A stretch of 10,492 bases of DNA, from positions 1 to 10,492 of the forward strand of contig CALVAF010000164.1 of assembly GCA_944325475.1 (NCBI GenBank). The letters are read 5' to 3'. The number at the start of each line of letters is the position of its first letter. The stretch's first letter is position 1. The stretch comes from an uncultured Helicobacter sp. Lineage in GTDB: Bacteria > Campylobacterota > Campylobacteria > Campylobacterales > Helicobacteraceae. The position numbers and the translations under genes are program-made. This document shows positions 1 to 6,864 of the stretch, piece by piece. Under the pieces are notes generated by a model, which made no database searches, was not told where the DNA came from, and saw only the letters and a program-made list of their open reading frames with translations.

Positions 1-1
1 A

Positions 2-1153
2 GAACTCCAAAAACAAGGCTACACCAATCTTATCTATAAAACCCATGAAGAATTGGATTTAATCAATCAAAAAGCAGTGGAAGAGTTTTTTGCAAAAGAA
101 AAACCAGAATATGTGTTTTTTGCTGCGGCTTTTGTGGGAGGATTTATCAAACAAAAAAAATATCCTGCTGAGTTTCTATACAATAATATTATGATGCAAA
201 ATAATGTGATTCATGCTTCTGCCAATAATAACGTAAAAAAGCTTATTTATCTTGCTTCAGCCTGTGTGTATCCCAAAGATGCACCCCTGCCTTTGCAAGA
301 AAGCTATATGCTAGAGGGAGCTTTTCAGCCCAATAACGAAAGCTATTCCATAGGCAAGGTGGCGGGTATTAAGCTTTGTGAATATTTGAATTTAGAAAAA
401 GGCACCAATTTTTTATGCGTTGCACCCACTAGCATTTATGGGGAAAATGATAATTTTGATATAGAGGATTCTCATGTCCAAGCAGGAATCTTCCGTAAAA
501 TTTACCTTGCTAAATGCCTTAATGAAGACAATTTCCAAGCCCTACAAAAAGATTTAAAAATGAGCGATAAGCAAGAGATTCTAGGCTTTTTACAAAAGCA
601 TGGTATCTTTAAACCCCATATCAAAATGATAGGCACTGGTGCTGCTGCTAGGGAATTTGCTAATGCAAGGGACTTGGCTAGGTTTTGCATTTATTTGGCT
701 TGTAATATAGATTTTAAAGACTTGTGTGAATATGATGAAAATGGAAATTTAATCAGCTCGTTTGTGAATTTCACAAATGAAGACCCCATAAGTATAAAAG
801 AATTATCTTTTTTGATAGCAAAGCTTATGGATTATAAGGGGGAATTAATTTTTGAAAAAGAGTTGAGTAGAAATGATGGCACTTTAAGAAAGGCTATGAG
901 TAGAGCGAAGTTTGACAAACTTGGCTTTCAAAACCAAATTTCATTAGAGAAAGGACTTAAAATGATGATAGATACTTATGTCGCACGTTCGCGGGGGGGG
1001 TGGGGGGGGGTAAATGATACCCTCATCCTTGCTTTTTATGCTTTTTTACTTCTTGCAATTTTCTTAATCCAAAAACACAAAAATATTTTTTTAATTCATT
1101 CTTACTACTTTTTTATTGTTCCATATTTTAATTTTATATTAAGGACAAGATAA
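2..1153 (+). CDS. wcaG: GDP-L-fucose synthase-like epimerase/reductase (WcaG/ColC family), 5' partial
   Basis: The frame is open from base 2, so the start and the N-terminal GxxGxxG dinucleotide-binding loop lie upstream of the window; the TTG at 53 is internal. This is an extended SDR that acts on a GDP-4-keto-6-deoxy sugar, epimerising and then reducing C4 with NADPH. Counting from codon 53, the catalytic Ser69 and Cys71 sit in LASACVYP, Tyr98 and Lys102 in YSIGK, and His141 in DSHV. Cys and His are the epimerase acid/base pair of GDP-fucose synthase. As I recall, the C. jejuni Cj1428 reductase lacks both, so this protein may keep the epimerase step, as GDP-colitose synthase (ColC) does. 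The family's usual C-terminus is reached near 975 (LKMMIDTYV). Beyond it lies a G8-T-G9 tract and, in this frame, a 44-residue hydrophobic tail. The stop overlaps the next start as TAATG. Family assignment is strong; the exact substrate is inferred. Confidence 0.88.
   Translation, partial: ELQKQGYTNLIYKTHEELDLINQKAVEEFFAKEKPEYVFFAAAFVGGFIKQKKYPAEFLYNNIMMQNNVIHASANNNVKKLIYLASACVYPKDAPLPLQESYMLEGAFQPNNESYSIGKVAGIKLCEYLNLEKGTNFLCVAPTSIYGENDNFDIEDSHVQAGIFRKIYLAKCLNEDNFQALQKDLKMSDKQEILGFLQKHGIFKPHIKMIGTGAAAREFANARDLARFCIYLACNIDFKDLCEYDENGNLISSFVNFTNEDPISIKELSFLIAKLMDYKGELIFEKELSRNDGTLRKAMSRAKFDKLGFQNQISLEKGLKMMIDTYVARSRGGWGGVNDTLILAFYAFLLLAIFLIQKHKNIFLIHSYYFFIVPYFNFILRTR
993..1010 (+). repeat. Interrupted poly-G tract (G8-T-G9), phase-variable C-terminus
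   Basis: Eight G (993-1000), one T (1001), nine G (1002-1010) at the 3' end of the wcaG-like gene. The present total reads on for about 47 codons to the TAA at 1151-1153. One extra G gives TGA and two extra give TAA directly after the tract, so the other two frames end the protein near its normal family length. Poly-G slippage is an established switch in Campylobacter and Helicobacter. The T interruption makes two adjacent, separately slipping runs. Confidence 0.85.
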
Positions 1154-2184
1154 TGTATTTGTTTGAATTTTTAGAAAAATATTATACAAAAATGTTGGTA
1201 CCACAAGTTGAAAACCTAAAGCATAAAACGATTTTAATAAGCGGTGCTAATGGTTTAATAGGTTGTAATTTTGTAAGTTATTTTTACTACTTAAATAAAA
1301 AGTTTGATTACAAAATAAAAATCATTGCCCATTCTTTTTCAAAACCTGTTTATTGGCTTCCTAGAGATGAGAGTATTGTTTATTTGGATTCTGATTTAAA
1401 TCAAACAAATTTGGATTTTGAGTTTGATTATTTAATTCACGCAGCGACTTATGGACAACCCAAAAAGGTCCTAGATAACAAAATTGGCACCGCTTTATTG
1501 AACACTACTACTTATATTAAGCTTTTAGATTTAGCTAGGAAAAATAGAGCTAAAGTTTTATTTTTAAGCTCTTCTTCTATTTATGGTGAGGCACCTAAGG
1601 AATTTATCCCAACACCTGAAAGTTATAATGGCAATCTAAGCACACTTAATCCAAGCTCACTTTATGCTGAGTCAAAAAGAATGGCTGAAGTGATTTCAAA
1701 AGCCTATATAGATGATTATCAAATGGATATAAAAATAGCTAGAATTGCCATAGCCTATGGTCCGGGTATCAAGCTAGATGACAAAAGATTCTTAAATGAG
1801 TTTATCAAAAAAGCACTTGATAATGGCGAAATTACAATGATGGATAAAGGTCAAGCACAAAGGCAGGTTTGTTTTATAAGCGATAGCTTAGAAATGCTTT
1901 TAAATATTATGCTTAGCGGAAAAGAGGTTGTTTATAATGTAAGTGGAGAATTCACACAGGAGAGTGGAAGCATTTTTGCTATGGCTTCTTTGATAGCTAG
2001 GCTAACTGGTGCAAAAGTAATAGCTCCCAAAGAGGATAATGGTATTGTGGGTGCGCAGAATGTGGCTTATATTGATATTAAGAAGTATTGCAAAGAATTT
2101 GGAAAAACCAATTTTATTTCCCTAGAAGAAGGATTTTCAGCCTCCATAGAATGGGTCAAAATACTAAAAGGAGAGAACAAATGA
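1153..2184 (+). CDS. NAD-dependent epimerase/dehydratase (extended SDR, nucleotide-sugar type)
   Basis: A complete 343-residue extended SDR that should act on a nucleotide sugar in the cytoplasm. The NAD-binding loop is GANGLIG (31-37), the catalytic serine region SSSSIYGE (139-146), and the YxxxK pair is Tyr171/Lys175 in YAESK. The fold and the later AYGPG segment resemble UDP-glucuronate decarboxylases and dTDP-glucose 4,6-dehydratases, but I cannot assign the substrate. The ATG overlaps the preceding stop as TAATG, and AAGGA at 1141-1145 gives a good ribosome site. Its end overlaps the transketolase N-subunit start by 4 bases (ATGA). That tight linkage suggests it makes the keto-sugar acceptor for, or processes the product of, the transketolase pair. 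Confidence 0.85.
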   Translation: MYLFEFLEKYYTKMLVPQVENLKHKTILISGANGLIGCNFVSYFYYLNKKFDYKIKIIAHSFSKPVYWLPRDESIVYLDSDLNQTNLDFEFDYLIHAATYGQPKKVLDNKIGTALLNTTTYIKLLDLARKNRAKVLFLSSSSIYGEAPKEFIPTPESYNGNLSTLNPSSLYAESKRMAEVISKAYIDDYQMDIKIARIAIAYGPGIKLDDKRFLNEFIKKALDNGEITMMDKGQAQRQVCFISDSLEMLLNIMLSGKEVVYNVSGEFTQESGSIFAMASLIARLTGAKVIAPKEDNGIVGAQNVAYIDIKKYCKEFGKTNFISLEEGFSASIEWVKILKGENK

Positions 2185-2978
2185 CACAAAGAGCAAAAGA
2201 GCTTAGAAAATCTATTTTAACCATATCAAATCAAAAAAGGTCAGCACATATAGGTTCCAATTTGTCTTGCATTGATATTTTAAGCACTTTATATTTTGAA
2301 ATTATGGATATGCCAGATTTCAATGATAAAAAAGCATTTGCAAAAAGAGATATTTTCATACTCTCTAAAGCACATAGCGCTTTAGCTTTATATGTTACTT
2401 TATATCATAAAGGATTTTTAAGTAAAGAGATTTTGAATGGGTATTACACACAAACACTTCCTGCGCATACTGATAGGAATACGAATCCTTATGTTGAAAT
2501 TTCTGCGGGTTCTTTAGGGCATGGATTGCCAATAGCACTGGGTGTGGCTTATTCTATCAAGGGGAAGTTGAATAATACAGGGGAAAAACGCAAAGTATTT
2601 GTGTTGATGGGTGATGGAGAATCTCAAGAAGGTTCTGTGTGGGAAGCAGCTATGTTGGCACCAAAACTAGGGCTTGATAATTTAGTAGTATTGGTGGATT
2701 TTAATAATTTACAAGGTTATGGTCGCTCCAAAGAACTTGTCAGTTTTGAGCCAATAGACGAAAAATTTAGATCTTTTGGTTTTGATTGTGTGAGGGTTAA
2801 TGGACATGATGAAATGGCAATTATTGAATCTGTAAAATTGCTAAAAGATAAGCCTTTATGTGTGATATGCGAAACCACTAAGGGTAAGGGAGTGAGTTTT
2901 ATGGAGGATAAGTTAGAATGGCATTATTATGGCATAAGCGATGATGAGCTTAAAGTCGCTTTGGAGGAGTTGAAATGA
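2181..2978 (+). CDS. Split transketolase, N-terminal (ThDP-binding) subunit
   Basis: This 265-residue protein matches the N-terminal half of transketolase, which binds thiamine diphosphate and Mg. Visible motifs are His23 in SAHIGS, SKAH (62-65), GSLGHGL (110-116) and the ThDP motif GDGESQEG (144-151) closed by DFNN (173-176). Transketolases move a two-carbon ketol unit between sugars. I chose the ATG at 2181, not the upstream in-frame ATG at 2088, because it has GGAGAG just before it and overlaps the upstream stop as ATGA, while the 2088 start would lie deep inside the upstream gene. Its own stop overlaps the C-subunit ATG the same way, as expected for two subunits made together. In a capsule locus this is unlikely to be the housekeeping pentose-phosphate enzyme, which is usually one chain of about 650 residues. 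A role in making an unusual sugar is inferred. Confidence 0.9.
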   Translation: MTQRAKELRKSILTISNQKRSAHIGSNLSCIDILSTLYFEIMDMPDFNDKKAFAKRDIFILSKAHSALALYVTLYHKGFLSKEILNGYYTQTLPAHTDRNTNPYVEISAGSLGHGLPIALGVAYSIKGKLNNTGEKRKVFVLMGDGESQEGSVWEAAMLAPKLGLDNLVVLVDFNNLQGYGRSKELVSFEPIDEKFRSFGFDCVRVNGHDEMAIIESVKLLKDKPLCVICETTKGKGVSFMEDKLEWHYYGISDDELKVALEELK

Positions 2979-3877
2979 GAAATGAGTTGGCACAAGCAAT
3001 AGCGCAAAAGGCAAGTGAGGATAAAGATTTCTTCTTGATTGTTGGAGATGCTGGACTTGGACTTTTTGATGAATACCAAAAAGTATATCAAGACCAATAT
3101 TTGAATGCAGGTATTAATGAAGCCGCTTCTGTTGGTATGGCAGCTGGGATGGCATTAATGGGAAAAAAGGTGGTTTATTATAATTTAGCACCATTTACCA
3201 TAATGAGACCTTATGAGCAAGTAAGGAATGATATATGCTATCAAGAGTTACCCGTTATTTTGATTGGAATAGGAAGCTCTTTAACTTATGCACCAAGTGG
3301 TATGACACATTATAGTATAGAAGATATTGCACTCGCCTTAACTATGCCAAATTTAGATATTTTTTCTCCTTGTGATTCTAAGGAGGCTAGAGCGGCATTT
3401 GATTATGCTTATGCGAGTAAAAATCCTAGCTATATAAGAGTTCCAAAGGCAAGTAAGGAAAATTTCAATAAAAATGAAGTCATCAATATTTTAAAACCAC
3501 AAATATTAAGACAGGGTGAAAAAATACTTTTAATCTCCCATAGTGAGATTGTAAGCGAAGCAATGAAAGCTTCCGTTGAGCTCAATGCTTCCGTTGTTAG
3601 CATGCCTTTTATTAATTCTAGTGATAATGACATTATAAAGTTGGCTAGAGATTATGAATATATTTTTGTGCTAGAAGAAAATTTTGCTTTTGGTGCATTA
3701 GGAACTTTACTTAAAGAAAAATTAGATAGAAAGATTTATCAAATCGCAATACCCAATCAATACATTCATTTAATTGCCAACCAAGAAGAGATGAAAAAGC
3801 ATTTTAGACTTGATTGTGAATCTATAATTCACACTATAAAAAGAGCTTTAAAGGATCAAAATTGCTTCAATTTTTAA
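2975..3877 (+). CDS. Split transketolase, C-terminal (pyrimidine-binding) subunit
   Basis: A 300-residue partner of the preceding gene, carrying the transketolase pyrimidine-binding domain followed by the C-terminal domain. The catalytic glutamate that activates the ThDP aminopyrimidine is Glu49 in GINEA, followed by the glycine/alanine-rich AASVGMAAGMAL. A further conserved-looking stretch, SGMTHYSIED (108-117), matches the domain's substrate/cofactor region. The ATG overlaps the N-subunit stop by 4 bases, so the two should be made in equal amounts and form a heteromeric enzyme. Similar split ThDP enzyme pairs are known to add two-carbon units to nucleotide-bound keto sugars in some natural-product and polysaccharide pathways. 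Whether that happens here, and on which sugar, is inference. The last 16 bases overlap the start of the FkbM gene. Confidence 0.9.
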   Translation: MRNELAQAIAQKASEDKDFFLIVGDAGLGLFDEYQKVYQDQYLNAGINEAASVGMAAGMALMGKKVVYYNLAPFTIMRPYEQVRNDICYQELPVILIGIGSSLTYAPSGMTHYSIEDIALALTMPNLDIFSPCDSKEARAAFDYAYASKNPSYIRVPKASKENFNKNEVINILKPQILRQGEKILLISHSEIVSEAMKASVELNASVVSMPFINSSDNDIIKLARDYEYIFVLEENFAFGALGTLLKEKLDRKIYQIAIPNQYIHLIANQEEMKKHFRLDCESIIHTIKRALKDQNCFNF

Positions 3878-5010
3878 TTAGTTTTTTAGGGGGGGGGGCA
3901 AATAAACCCTCCAAAATCATATCATTAAAAAGAAAATCTTCGAGCTTCTTACTCCTCATTTTCAACATTCGAGCTCTTAAAATTGCTCGCAAGGTTCGCA
4001 TACAAAGCGGTGGAGGTAAGGTTATTTTTAATGATTATTGCTTATTTGGCTTTTTTGTTTTTCGTGGTAGAAAAAAATATATTAATGCAAAAACAGCTTT
4101 GATTGATGGCGGTGGGAATTTGCAATTCCATTTAGCAGAGAGCTTCAATGAAGCCGATTTTATGCAAAAATTAAATCCTCTTTTAGCTAATCTTGATGAA
4201 GAAAGCAAAAGAACTCTTTATAAGATAATATCTCGATTAAAATATGCCTATCAAACACAACAACCCATATCTTTGCTTGATGAAAGTGAGAGGAATACTT
4301 TTTGTGATATCAGCCAAAATTTTATACCAAAAATTTATAAAATAACTTCTAACATATACTTTTATGAAAAGTATTTCTTGCCTTGTGATGCTTTTGAAGT
4401 TAGTGTGATGTATCACAAACATAGTTTAAACATACTCACTCAAGAAAGCTTAGCTTTCATACGCACAAAGCACATTATAGATGTGGGGGCTTATATTGGC
4501 GATAGCGCATGTGTCTTGCAGGAATTTACAGATGAAATGGTGCATAGTTTTGAACTGGATTCTAAAAACTATGAATTCTTGTTAAAAACCATTGAATTAA
4601 ATAATTTTACAAAAGTAAAACCTATTAATAAAGGACTTTCAAGCCATCAAACCAGTGTTTTTGTAGAAGGTTGTGGAATTGGCTCAAAAGTCAGTCTTGA
4701 TAAATCAGAAAGTGAAATTAATGTGATTACTTTAGATGAATATGTCAAAGAAAATAATCTCCAAGTTGGTTTTATAAAGGTTGATATAGAGGGCTTGGAG
4801 CAAGAGTTTATAAAAGGAGCTTTAAATACTATAAAAACTCAAAAGCCTGTAATGTTAATTAGCATTTATCATAGTAGTGATGATTTTTTCCACATAAAGC
4901 CTATGATTGAAAATCTTAAGCTAGATTATGTTTTTAAAATCTACAAGCCCATTGATTATAGTGTTTCCAATGAATTAGCCCTTTATTGCGAAAGAAAAAA
5001 TTATGATTAA
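3862..5010 (+). CDS. FkbM-family SAM-dependent methyltransferase, phase-variable
   Basis: A 382-residue protein with a C-terminal FkbM-type methyltransferase domain. The SAM-binding motif I is IDVGAYIGDSA (206-216), the following acidic residue is Glu231 (HSFELD), and the family signature VDIEG is at 307-311. It most likely O-methylates a sugar of the surface glycan. About 200 residues precede this domain, and I recognise no known fold there. The start is TTG at 3862, with AAGGA six bases upstream, overlapping the transketolase gene by 16 bases. The first in-frame ATG is only at codon 101, well after the G tract. A G10 tract at codons 10-13 makes the gene phase-variable: nine G end it at TAA 3926-3928 and eleven at TAA 3903-3905. 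It is ON here. A promoter-like element follows the stop. Confidence 0.85.
   Translation: MLQFLISFLGGGANKPSKIISLKRKSSSFLLLIFNIRALKIARKVRIQSGGGKVIFNDYCLFGFFVFRGRKKYINAKTALIDGGGNLQFHLAESFNEADFMQKLNPLLANLDEESKRTLYKIISRLKYAYQTQQPISLLDESERNTFCDISQNFIPKIYKITSNIYFYEKYFLPCDAFEVSVMYHKHSLNILTQESLAFIRTKHIIDVGAYIGDSACVLQEFTDEMVHSFELDSKNYEFLLKTIELNNFTKVKPINKGLSSHQTSVFVEGCGIGSKVSLDKSESEINVITLDEYVKENNLQVGFIKVDIEGLEQEFIKGALNTIKTQKPVMLISIYHSSDDFFHIKPMIENLKLDYVFKIYKPIDYSVSNELALYCERKNYD
3889..3898 (+). repeat. Poly-G tract G10, ON/OFF switch of FkbM methyltransferase
   Basis: Ten consecutive G starting at codon 10 of the methyltransferase encode Gly-Gly-Gly plus the first base of an Ala codon. Losing or gaining one G stops the protein within about 15 codons, a classic phase-variation contingency site. 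The transketolase C-subunit stop lies upstream (3875-3877), so that gene is not affected. Confidence 0.9.
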
Positions 5011-5028
5011 AACGAAGTTTGATTTTGA

Positions 5029-5034
5029 TATAAT
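5029..5034 (+). promoter_or_regulatory. Candidate sigma-70 -10 box (TATAAT) for the colD-like operon
   Basis: A perfect TATAAT preceded by TTTTGA lies in the 58-base gap before the 3-dehydratase gene. It is about 35 bases upstream of the ATG at 5069, with AGGGAGA (5056-5062) as ribosome site between them. Campylobacter and Helicobacter promoters depend mainly on an extended -10 box and often lack a -35 box. This could start a second transcript independent of the upstream genes. Confidence 0.55.
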
Positions 5035-5068
5035 ATTTTTTTAATTTAAAAATTTAGGGAGAAAGTTT

Positions 5069-6247
5069 ATGCAAAAATATTCGTTGGCTTCATCGACTTG
5101 GGATAAAGCAGAGTTGAGGGCTATACAAGAGGTTATAGAAAGTGATATGTTCACTATGGGAGAGAAGGTAGCGCAGTTTGAAAAAGACTTTGCTGAATTT
5201 GTAGGCTCAAAATACGCTGTAATGGTAAGCTCTGGTTCAGCGGCTAATCTCATCGCCACTGCCGCGCTTTTTTATACTAAAAAACCTAAGCTTAAAAGAG
5301 GCGATGAGGTGATTGTCCCTGCAGTCTCTTGGAGCACGACTTATTATCCATTGTATCAATATGGGCTGAAGCTAAAATTTGTTGATATAGATTTACACAC
5401 ACTCAATTATGATTTAGAAGCTCTAAAAACTGCTATTAGTGATCAAACCAAAATGATAATGGTTGTGAATTTGCTTGGAAATCCTAATGATTTTGATGCT
5501 ATTAAAGAAATAATTGGGGGCAGAGATATTATTTTGCTAGAGGATAATTGTGAATCTATGGGTGCAGAGTATAAGGGAAAACAAGCAGGGACTTTTGGCA
5601 TAATGGGGACGTTTTCTACTTTTTATTCACACCATATGGCGACTATGGAAGGTGGCTTTGTGGTTAGCGATAATGAGGAGCTTTATCACATTTTGCTTTG
5701 TTTGCGCGCTCATGGCTGGACTAGAAATCTGCCAAAAGATAATTTAGTAGCACAAAAAAGTGATGATTGGTTTAGCGAATCTTTCCGTTTCGTGCTACCC
5801 GGCTATAATGTCCGTCCTGTTGAAATGAGTGGGGCTATAGGTATAGAGCAGCTCAAAAAACTCCCCACTTTCCTCAAACATCGCAAAGAGAATGCAAAGC
5901 TATTTTCTCAATATTTTGGGAATCATTCCGATTTTATCATTCAAAAAGAAATTGGCTCTAGCACTTGGTTTGGTTTTTCATTGATTATCAAGCCAGAATC
6001 CAAACTCAAAAGAAGTGAGATTCTTAAAAAACTAGCCGATAATAATATCGAATATCGCCCCATTAATGCAGGGAATTTCGCCCAAAATGAAGTGATTAAG
6101 TATTTTGACTATGAAATTCACCAAGAGCTTAAAAATGCCAATTATTTACAAAAAAATGGCTTTTTTGTGGGGAATCACCAAGTTGATATCAGCAAAGAGT
6201 TAAATTTGCTTAATAAAGTATTAAATAATGGGGGGGGGGGGCATTAA
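5069..6247 (+). CDS. colD: ColD-type PLP-dependent GDP-4-keto-6-deoxy-sugar 3-dehydratase (DegT/DnrJ fold)
   Basis: A 392-residue member of the DegT/DnrJ/EryC1/StrS aminotransferase fold. Where aminotransferases carry the PLP-binding lysine (FYxxK), this protein has FYSHHMATMEGG (185-196), with His188-His189. The histidine in place of lysine is the hallmark of the sugar C3-dehydratases ColD and RfbH. The protein lacks RfbH's cluster of cysteines for an iron-sulphur centre and resembles ColD over its whole length (LASSTWD, MVSSGSAAN, EDNCESMGAEY, RAHGWTRNLP). ColD removes O-3 from GDP-4-keto-6-deoxymannose using PLP and glutamate. With DdahA and HddA in the same locus, a GDP-6-deoxy-4-keto-heptose is the likely substrate. 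The start has the AGGGAGA site at 5056-5062. The natural C-terminus (NKVLNN) runs into a G12 tract giving GGGGH and a stop. Confidence 0.88.
   Translation: MQKYSLASSTWDKAELRAIQEVIESDMFTMGEKVAQFEKDFAEFVGSKYAVMVSSGSAANLIATAALFYTKKPKLKRGDEVIVPAVSWSTTYYPLYQYGLKLKFVDIDLHTLNYDLEALKTAISDQTKMIMVVNLLGNPNDFDAIKEIIGGRDIILLEDNCESMGAEYKGKQAGTFGIMGTFSTFYSHHMATMEGGFVVSDNEELYHILLCLRAHGWTRNLPKDNLVAQKSDDWFSESFRFVLPGYNVRPVEMSGAIGIEQLKKLPTFLKHRKENAKLFSQYFGNHSDFIIQKEIGSSTWFGFSLIIKPESKLKRSEILKKLADNNIEYRPINAGNFAQNEVIKYFDYEIHQELKNANYLQKNGFFVGNHQVDISKELNLLNKVLNNGGGGH
6230..6241 (+). repeat. Poly-G tract G12 at the 3' end of the colD-like gene
   Basis: Twelve G encode four terminal glycines, followed by His and TAA (6245-6247). 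With eleven G the stop moves to TAG 6249-6251. With thirteen G the frame stays open for 25 further codons and ends at TAA 6316-6318, overlapping the next gene's ATG (TAATG). Slippage therefore changes only the C-terminal tail of ColD but changes how far ribosomes travel toward the next gene. Confidence 0.85.
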
Positions 6248-6285
6248 GTAGCCTTTCTCTTCCTTGCTTTATTATTGGCAATTTG

Positions 6286-6314
6286 GCACCTTTGAATCCC
6301 AATTCAAAGGCTGC
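6286..6314 (+). promoter_or_regulatory. Inverted repeat sequestering the ribosome site of the mlghB-like gene
   Basis: CCTTTGAAT (6289-6297), loop CCCA, and ATTCAAAGG (6302-6310) form a perfect 9-bp stem. GCA (6286-6288) can pair with TGC (6312-6314) around a one-base bulge. The AAAGG at 6306-6310, which is the only good Shine-Dalgarno for the ATG at 6318, is in the right arm. No U-run follows, so this is unlikely to be a terminator. It should damp initiation unless opened by a ribosome coming from upstream. Confidence 0.6.
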
Positions 6315-6317
6315 ATA

Positions 6318-6854
6318 ATGGCAATAGAATTTGATATTCAAGAATCTCAAATATTAAAAGGTGTTTATATCATCACTCCCAATAAATTTAAAGACTTAAG
6401 GGGTGAGATTTGGACGGCTTTTACAAGTGAAACAATCGATAAACTTCTTCCTAATAATCTTAAATTCATTCATGATAAATTCATTTATTCCAAGTATAAT
6501 GTCATTCGTGGAATCCATGGAGACACAAAAACTTATAAGCTAGCTACTTGTGTCTCTGGAGAGGTTCATCAAGTCGTTGTGGATTGCAGAAAAGAGAGCC
6601 CCACTTATCTCAAATGGGAGAGATTTGTTATCAATGCTGACAATCAAAAAATCATTCTTGTCCCAGCGGGTTGTGGCAATGCGCATTATGTTAGCAGTGA
6701 AGGGGCAGTGTATTATTATAAATGTGCTTATGAGGGCGAATATGTGGATGCACAAGATCAATTCACCTTTGCTTGGAATGATCCTAGAATTGGGATTGAT
6801 TGGCCCACACAAAATCCGATTCTCTCAACACGAGATATTTTAGCAAGTCAATAA
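6318..6854 (+). CDS. mlghB: RmlC-like cupin GDP-heptose C3/C5 epimerase (MlghB/DdahB family)
   Basis: A 178-residue cupin sugar epimerase close, by memory, to C. jejuni Cj1430 (MlghB) and DdahB; both start MAIEFDIQES and share HDKFI, RGIHGD, TYKL and YDAxDQFTxAWND-like segments. These enzymes epimerise C3 and/or C5 of GDP-4-keto-heptoses before reduction. The catalytic His67 in RGIHGD and Tyr134 in VYYYK are present. I chose the ATG at 6318 because AAAGG lies 7 bases upstream and the protein then matches the family from residue 1. An in-frame TTG at 6264 would add 18 residues with no ribosome site. The ribosome site is inside a hairpin (6286-6314), and a readthrough frame of the upstream gene ends at TAATG here. 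Its keto-sugar substrate could come from the Cj1427-like enzyme, the dehydratase, or both. Confidence 0.9.
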   Translation: MAIEFDIQESQILKGVYIITPNKFKDLRGEIWTAFTSETIDKLLPNNLKFIHDKFIYSKYNVIRGIHGDTKTYKLATCVSGEVHQVVVDCRKESPTYLKWERFVINADNQKIILVPAGCGNAHYVSSEGAVYYYKCAYEGEYVDAQDQFTFAWNDPRIGIDWPTQNPILSTRDILASQ

Positions 6855-6864
6855 AAGGAAAAAT

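Noticed and set aside
2088..2180. Upstream ATG extension of the transketolase N-subunit
   Set aside because: It would lie inside the preceding gene without a ribosome site; the ATG at 2181 has GGAGAG and an ATGA overlap, and the protein matches transketolase from there.
5011..5068. Terminator after the FkbM gene
   Set aside because: No stem of useful length before the T-rich stretch at 5035-5042; the T run fits the promoter region.
6264..6317. TTG start adding 18 residues to the MlghB-like epimerase
   Set aside because: No ribosome site, and the family begins at MAIEFDIQES encoded from 6318.
6540..6843. Open frames on both strands inside the epimerase gene (90 and 97 codons)
   Set aside because: They fall wholly within a well-supported gene and their products show no recognisable features.
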